Virus record (IMG/VR): IMGVR_UViG_3300047440_000315
Span: 1-21,210 of that record
Reading direction: 5' to 3' (one strand)
Source of the DNA: a virus
Length of the DNA stretch: 21,210 nucleotides
In this document: positions 17,801 through 21,210 of the stretch, one piece after another
How the letters are laid out: every line of letters begins with the position of its first letter
Position numbering within the stretch: the stretch's first letter is position 1
Notes under the pieces: model-generated
The model's database searches: none
The model's input: the letters and a program-made list of their open reading frames with translations, nothing else
Told to the model about the DNA's origin: nothing
Translations under genes and position numbers: made by a program

Positions 17801-20143
17801 TACGCGCAGAAGTCCATCGGTGAGCAGCTCGACGAGTTGCAGACCAAGGCCGAGCGCAACGGCCCGGTGCTCACGTACGACACGCAGTCCAACGCGCTGA
17901 AGGAGTTCCCCAAGGCCCTGAAGGACCACCTCAACGGTGACCGCGCCGACTACGCCGACCGGCGGCTGCGGATGGCGTCCGACGTCGCCAACTACGGGCA
18001 GAAGATCGTCAACCCGTACGACCGGACCCGCGCGTACGCCGGTGTCCCGATCGGCCAGTTCCGGAACATGTCGCAGACCGACCAGGCCATGGTCAACAAC
18101 GACCTGTACGCCATCGCCGCCGACGCCGGGAACCCGCTGCCGATCCGGTACGGGGCAGCGTTCACCAACGACTTCACCCACGGCCTCGGCCACAACAAGA
18201 TCGACGCGCCGCAGCTTGTCGCGATCGGCGCCACCGACCCGCGCGTCGGCAACGGGCAGCCCGACAGCAACGTCATCCCCGCCCTGGACGCGCTCGACAA
18301 GGCCGCCTACGACAAGCTGGACCAGCCGTACCGCGACGCCATCGACGCGCGGGTCGGCACCATCCAGGGCCCGCAGCAGCAGGTGTTCGAGGCGAAGTTC
18401 CACCCGCAGGCCGCACCGGCCGCGAACCCGTCCGGCGTCGTCCCGACGACCGTGCAGGCGAACGTGCCGCCTCACGTGCAGGACGCCCTGGACACCATCT
18501 ACGGCGTCCACCCGAAGTCGCACACCATGGCGCACCAGCTGTCCACCTACGGCGGGCTGCGCGGCTCCGACTTCAACCAGCTCAACCCGCAGGAGCAGAG
18601 CCACCTGCTGTCCGACCTGTCGTACATCCACACCACCGCGAAGGGGCCGTCGGCCGCCAAGGCGAAGCTGCTGATCGACCGGTTCACCCCGGCCGGTACC
18701 CCGTCCGGTCACATCCCGCCGCAGCCGATCATCCCTCCGGCCAACGCCGTGCCCGGCCAGGTCCGGTATGCGACCCCGCTGGTCGGGTTGGAGAAGGCGA
18801 AGGACGGCGGGAAGAACGGCGACAAGTGGATCACCATCCCGGGCGGTCGCCGGGTGTGGGGCGAGTACGGCGCGTCCGGCCTGATGATCAAGCACACGGA
18901 CCCGGCCACCGGCGAAGAGCGCTACCTGATGGTCCAGCGCGGCCCGGCCATCTCCGACCCCGGCAAGTGGACGTTCCCCGGCGGCGCCTCCGAGTCGAAG
19001 GAGACCCCGCACCAGGGCGCCGCCCGCGAGACCATCGAAGAACTGGGCCTCAAGGACGACGTGTTCAAGGACGCCCTGGTCCACGGCGACTTCACGTACA
19101 CGGTGCCGAACCACCCGTGGAAGTACACGTCGGTGGCCATCTCCGTCCCGTCGATGATCAAGCCGAACCTGTCGACGGCGCACGCCCGCGCCGAAACCTC
19201 CGACGCGAAGTGGTTGACCCTCGCCGAGATCCAGGCCCTCGACAAGTCCGGCGACCTGCACCACCCCATCGCGGGCGGCCTGCTCGAAAAGAACGTCATC
19301 AGCCTGTACCCGGCCGCGTCGTCCCTCGGCCAGGTAGCGGCCCGGCCCGGCCCCGTCTCGAAGCGTCTGGGCCGTCTGAAGCTGCCGTCCGGCGGCCGTC
19401 AGGCCCCGGCCAACTTCAACGCCTGGCCGCACGCCCACAAGCAGTCCAAGGGCAAGAACCTCATCCCCGACAAGGCCGCCTTCGACGCCCAGCGGCAGAA
19501 GATCAAGCAGGACCGCGCCCTGTACGACGCGAAGACCGCCGACGGCCGCCTGGCCGCCATCGGCGCGCAGCAGGGGTTCGACGACACCCCCACCGTCGTC
19601 GACAAGAAGGAGATCGACCGGTTGCTGGCCACCGGCGACTACATCGAGGCGTGGCGCGGCGTGCAGGGCGCCGGAGGCCACGGTTGGCGCGGCTCGAACC
19701 GTTCCAACGGCAAGAGCGCCACGCAGATCAACGAGGAGATGCGGACCGGTCCCGCCTACTACGGCAAGGGCATCTTCGGCAACGGCTACTACCTGGCCAC
19801 CCAGCGGCGCATCGCCGAGCAGTACGCCGACGGCACCCACGGTTCGGTCGTGCGCATGCTCATCCCGAAGACCGCCGTCACCGACACGTACGACAAGGTC
19901 GAGAAGGAGGCGCACAGCCGCGCAGGCCGCACGTCGAAGGCCAAGGGCTCCAGCGGCTACGAGCCGAGCACCTTCTACGACCCGGGCCGGTACGCCGCCG
20001 CGAAGGGCCTCGACGGTATCGAGATCCTGCCCCACACCCGTAACCATCTGGGCCAGGGGGCATCGCACGTCGCCAAGCACGGCAGCCCCGCCTTCAACTG
20101 GCTGAACCGTTCCGTCTTGATCATCCAGAAGGAGCCCGGGTGA
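14873..20143 (+). CDS. Giant head-associated protein: helical repeats, NUDIX, ADP-ribosyltransferase-like domain
   Basis: A 1756-residue protein. An ATG at 14843 is in frame, but the 10 extra codons include AAT, TAT and GCT, rare here, so I start at 14873. N-terminus: CCHCH knuckle C84, C89, H94, C98, H103. Then about eight diverged helical repeats of 35-55 residues (about 228-280, 468-519, 556-610, 656-695, 962-995, 1056-1102, 1136-1177, 1224-1271) joined by Ala/Pro linkers. A NUDIX hydrolase domain follows at about 1330-1475 with a complete box, G1371-x5-E1377-x7-RETIEELGL. The end is ART-like: WRGV (R1595), then AYYGKGIFGNGYYLA (1628-1642) and RRIAEQYA. The role is probably head-packaged effector acting on host targets or nucleotides after injection (inference from MuF linkage and from virion ARTs such as T4 Alt). 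Confidence 0.85.
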   Translation: MATLKDTLKGSATVTFATVDPKLFAILTGLPTTLDFQTLSAQVYSAAYSMSASASTLLTLGSPDAITASMAAWTGQDDDAHEPCSLTACRTPLHPGPCKGWKHTLHSVSPHIYRQLEEERVRKANHRRIQRIAALKAANKPIPRKLLEEIKPKPAPTHTHGMAPVPLGQVNQKADLAGGQAHHAGQAVSNAAGIKPNTAALPKGPKQKKPTVAGRGPAFVITQPKVTDQYKLDKAAKITPAEWDALTPADKTAIRNELTAIKARGFGPQQTKADALLAKLPAANTLGTLKPGAPGTITTPSGHTYQKVSVTPGKVSLGQATKTVTPPAPATPSAPAAAKKGEKFVHTVVGPDGKTYTRTSHREYTHASVVRLSNGDKVVWGFHGSEANARATPLTSQQKKNGMAVVDALPVKREPLKKGASGTPSPSTPAAPASPPGNTPAAPAVLSPDAQQARAVAGRGIGRPTSKLHVDTYGKLTKADFDSLDDRTQRTIRDDLANAKAKFLDPKKQQQAQDLLDRFGSRHTSPAPGAPAVPAHPKGYSDPVAQAVAAAHGTNDAAALHRVGQLSHTQLDTLDAADKKTITARLAFIASHPKADPATKEKAQQLGRLIVTGKPAGLPKLDHEPTLNEINAHQASTGFHAQTKALEAAADTAMPRADRVTALNGLSKAHFDDLNPQQQRRITDALQDVHHENSGYAKVHDAPSTMAGEAITKYTGDHPAVHRIKQAEADFRAGKTDARGVHREFLHAHVQAPSGVSTPQGVRDQVNAEAQRVAEDNPSMPLWLRSTMIDNPYSGKRGNPYSVISQLSMEHSWKPAPRLSQSDFRELFSSADDDLKNTHPIHVEAIKAYREHIVHTGLESGSPWSTATKGLLVDSLTGTGLGGNSPVVTDDRMKMIDALPAGDRTLVRTVLADRILAQTTNRAKAETDITLRQLQGHPYTGDRLAAAIGSTEHFVGKDLQDTYRKLDPQDFQSLSYYAQKSIGEQLDELQTKAERNGPVLTYDTQSNALKEFPKALKDHLNGDRADYADRRLRMASDVANYGQKIVNPYDRTRAYAGVPIGQFRNMSQTDQAMVNNDLYAIAADAGNPLPIRYGAAFTNDFTHGLGHNKIDAPQLVAIGATDPRVGNGQPDSNVIPALDALDKAAYDKLDQPYRDAIDARVGTIQGPQQQVFEAKFHPQAAPAANPSGVVPTTVQANVPPHVQDALDTIYGVHPKSHTMAHQLSTYGGLRGSDFNQLNPQEQSHLLSDLSYIHTTAKGPSAAKAKLLIDRFTPAGTPSGHIPPQPIIPPANAVPGQVRYATPLVGLEKAKDGGKNGDKWITIPGGRRVWGEYGASGLMIKHTDPATGEERYLMVQRGPAISDPGKWTFPGGASESKETPHQGAARETIEELGLKDDVFKDALVHGDFTYTVPNHPWKYTSVAISVPSMIKPNLSTAHARAETSDAKWLTLAEIQALDKSGDLHHPIAGGLLEKNVISLYPAASSLGQVAARPGPVSKRLGRLKLPSGGRQAPANFNAWPHAHKQSKGKNLIPDKAAFDAQRQKIKQDRALYDAKTADGRLAAIGAQQGFDDTPTVVDKKEIDRLLATGDYIEAWRGVQGAGGHGWRGSNRSNGKSATQINEEMRTGPAYYGKGIFGNGYYLATQRRIAEQYADGTHGSVVRMLIPKTAVTDTYDKVEKEAHSRAGRTSKAKGSSGYEPSTFYDPGRYAAAKGLDGIEILPHTRNHLGQGASHVAKHGSPAFNWLNRSVLIIQKEPG

Positions 20144-20373
20144 ACCCCGTAGGTGAGCTGTTCCACCGCCTCAGCAACGCCCTGGGGAGCACAGACGTGC
20201 ACCCCGAAGAGCGTCAGCGAGTCGTCTCCGCCTGGGCTGACGCGGGCGGGGAGGATTCGGCCACCTGGGAGAAGCTGCCCAAGGACGTCCAGGCCCTCGT
20301 CGTGGAGATCGAAAAGCGGGATCCGCAATCGTGGGACGACCCCGCTGACCTGCCGAATCAGAAGGGGATTTGA
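20140..20373 (+). CDS. Small acidic hypothetical protein (77 aa)
   Basis: GTG at 20140 overlaps the TGA of the giant gene (GTGA). The 77-residue product begins MNPVGELFHRLSNALGS and holds VHPEERQRVVSAWADAGGED followed by TWEKLPKDVQALVVEIEKR. It is acidic, helical and soluble. Coupling to the giant gene suggests a partner, chaperone or immunity-type role, but nothing in the sequence shows it. Family not recognised. Confidence 0.75.
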   Translation: MNPVGELFHRLSNALGSTDVHPEERQRVVSAWADAGGEDSATWEKLPKDVQALVVEIEKRDPQSWDDPADLPNQKGI

Positions 20374-20382
20374 CGGCGGCCG

Positions 20383-20400
20383 TACGCTGGGAGCCGACAA
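20383..20400 (+). promoter_or_regulatory. -10 element with GACA start for the lipoprotein gene
   Basis: TACGCT (20383-20388), 7 nt, then GACAAGGAGGAGACACC and the ATG at 20413. The spacing to GACA matches the stronger promoters at 3430, 9001 and 9801. No good -35 at 16-18 nt was found. Confidence 0.5.
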
Positions 20401-20412
20401 GGAGGAGACACC

Positions 20413-20604
20413 ATGGACTACAGGCGCCCCCTGACCGTGCTCGCCGCCGTCGCCGCAGCTTTGATGATCCTGGCCTGCACCGGCCCCGGAACGCCCGCCG
20501 CCGGGGAGTCCTGCGACACGCCCGGCCAGTACCACACCCACACCGACAAGAACGGCACCGTCAGCCTGGTCTGCTCCCCGGACGGGGTGTGGAGGAAAGC
20601 ATGA
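20413..20604 (+). CDS. Probable small lipoprotein (63 aa)
   Basis: The ATG at 20413 follows AAGGAGGAGA. The N-terminus is MDYRRPLTVLAAVAAALMIL followed by ACTGPG: a positive n-region, a hydrophobic core and a lipobox-like ILAC with Cys22, so it is probably lipid-anchored after export. The mature part is about 40 residues with SCDTPGQYHTHTDKNG and VCSPDGVWRKA, i.e. two Cys that could form a disulphide. It may act on the cell surface, for example in superinfection exclusion, as known for some phage lipoproteins (inference). It has its own promoter-like element and overlaps the next gene (ATGA). Confidence 0.75.
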   Translation: MDYRRPLTVLAAVAAALMILACTGPGTPAAGESCDTPGQYHTHTDKNGTVSLVCSPDGVWRKA

Positions 20605-20741
20605 CCGCGCTCAGGGACAGGTCGCATGCCACCATGTACCGGCCCGGGAAGGTCGCCGCGCTGGTCGCCGACCTGTCCCTGGGCATCGCCATGATCGCCG
20701 TCGGAGTGGGCTGCATCATCGCCAGCCTGCTCGGCGCATAG
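20601..20741 (+). CDS. Single-pass membrane micro-protein (46 aa)
   Basis: The ATG at 20601 overlaps the previous stop (ATGA) and follows GGAGGAAA. The 46-residue product has a basic N-terminus (MTALRDRSHATMYRPGK) and one membrane segment (ALVADLSLGIAMIAVGVGCI to the end). Coupling to the lipoprotein gene suggests that the two act together at the membrane. Function unknown. Confidence 0.7.
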   Translation: MTALRDRSHATMYRPGKVAALVADLSLGIAMIAVGVGCIIASLLGA

Positions 20742-20749
20742 GAGGAGAC

Positions 20750-21085
20750 ATGAAGCCGACCATCGGCCGGATCGTCATCTACAAGTCGAAGATCGACAAC
20801 GGGCCGGGCAATGACGTGCTGTCACCCGCCCTGGTGCTCCGCACCCGGGGCAGCACCGTCCAGGCCGTCATCGACCGCTGGGGGCCGGAGCCGCGCACCG
20901 TCGCGTCTGCCAGCGACCCGAGCGTCACGCACGAGACCGCCGCCCGGCCGGAACAGGTCGTGGCCGACCTGCCCGACGACACCACCGTCGACCTGCTGGT
21001 TCACGGCCTCGGCAGGGACTACCGCGAATACGGCGTACGCATGGGTGACGACCGTGGCGAGTGGTCCTGGCCTCCCCGCGTCTAA
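20750..21085 (+). CDS. Conserved phage hypothetical protein (111 aa)
   Basis: The ATG at 20750 follows AGGAGGAGA. The 111-residue product starts MKPTIGRIVIYKSK, continues with SPALVLRT and ends WSWPPRV. It has the general shape of a small beta-rich family common in actinophages (P..GRIV.Y near the start, P.A.V in the middle, W.WP near the end) whose function is not known. The insert between strands is acidic (PDDTTVDLLVHG). The family link is from memory of the pattern, not alignment. Confidence 0.75.
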   Translation: MKPTIGRIVIYKSKIDNGPGNDVLSPALVLRTRGSTVQAVIDRWGPEPRTVASASDPSVTHETAARPEQVVADLPDDTTVDLLVHGLGRDYREYGVRMGDDRGEWSWPPRV

Positions 21086-21089
21086 GCCG

Positions 21090-21105
21090 TATCCTGATCA
21101 GCAAC
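21090..21105 (+). promoter_or_regulatory. Possible -10 before the protease gene
   Basis: TATCCT (21090-21095) is followed by 7 nt and AACGAGAGGGG, then the ATG at 21120. No -35 was found. Confidence 0.3.
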
Positions 21106-21119
21106 GAGAGGGGTAGCGC

Positions 21120-21210
21120 ATGGGGACCGCCTGGAAGATGCCGCTCGCCGTCATCGGGAAGCCGACCGGCGACGGGCGGCAGTTCGACGCTGGCGCGCTC
21201 GACCACCGGG
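21120..21210 (+). CDS. Prohead (capsid maturation) protease, N-terminal fragment
   Basis: The ATG at 21120 follows GAGAGGGG. Thirty codons are visible before the window ends: MGTAWKMPLAVIGKPTGDGR followed by QFDAGALDHR. This opening (PLAVIG.PTGDGR.F..GAL..R) is what I associate with actinophage capsid maturation proteases, which cleave scaffold and capsid during assembly; no catalytic residues are in view. Position after portal and MuF supports the call. Confidence 0.7.
   Translation, partial: MGTAWKMPLAVIGKPTGDGRQFDAGALDHR

Noticed and set aside
17306-20080. 924-aa open frame on the minus strand
   Set aside because: It lies antisense to the giant gene, whose NUDIX and ART motifs prove the plus frame. 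The low-complexity Val/Gly/Arg/Leu content is typical of a GC-skewed shadow frame, and no ribosome site was seen.
1-21210. Insertion sequences, integrase or attachment sites
   Set aside because: No transposase, recombinase or terminal inverted repeat was seen; the tRNA-like elements show no duplicated 3' end that would mark an att site in this window.

Overview
This window reads as the terminase-to-protease part of the late region of a tailed phage or prophage of a high-G+C actinobacterium, most likely a Streptomyces phage. The evidence is roughly 70% G+C by eye, GC-rich third codon positions, very frequent ATGA/GTGA/TGATG start-stop overlaps, AGGAGG ribosome sites, and the order TerS-TerL-portal-MuF-(internal protein)-prohead protease. 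Nothing was run; all calls come from reading the sequence.

Layout. 1-548: end of an unknown gene and a coupled small gene. 580-2866: terminase small and large subunits. 2867-11290: an about 8.4 kb cargo block between terL and portal, which are often close neighbours. It holds one minus-strand gene, a divergent promoter region, small unknown genes, and a 1.5 kb stretch (4332-5871) without protein genes that carries five tRNA or tRNA-like elements separated by nested hairpins. It continues with three tandem paralogues sharing a DCCPM motif, micro-ORFs, an HTH protein, an RNase AS-like DEDDh exonuclease, a sixth tRNA-like element, a macrodomain protein and a DUF1360-like membrane protein. 11295-20143: portal, a Cys-rich mini-protein, a MuF head protein, and a 1756-aa protein with about eight helical repeats, a NUDIX domain and an ADP-ribosyltransferase-like domain. 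20140-21210: small genes (one a probable lipoprotein, one membrane protein) and the start of a prohead protease.

How it fits together. TerS/TerL, portal and MuF form the packaging and head-assembly module. The giant protein sits next to MuF and, like other MuF-linked enzymes, may be packaged in the head and delivered with the DNA (inference). Its ART and NUDIX domains plus the separate macrodomain protein touch three steps of ADP-ribose metabolism. Several cargo genes have their own promoter with a shared layout (TAnnnT, 7 nt, then ACA/GACA and the RBS), as expected of separately acquired cargo.

The most unusual feature is the tRNA region. Its elements have near-canonical acceptor, D and T arms, but four of six carry extra hairpin-forming sequence in the anticodon loop, the D loop, the variable region or between arms. 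The spacers are themselves long nested hairpins. I know of no described system that matches this.
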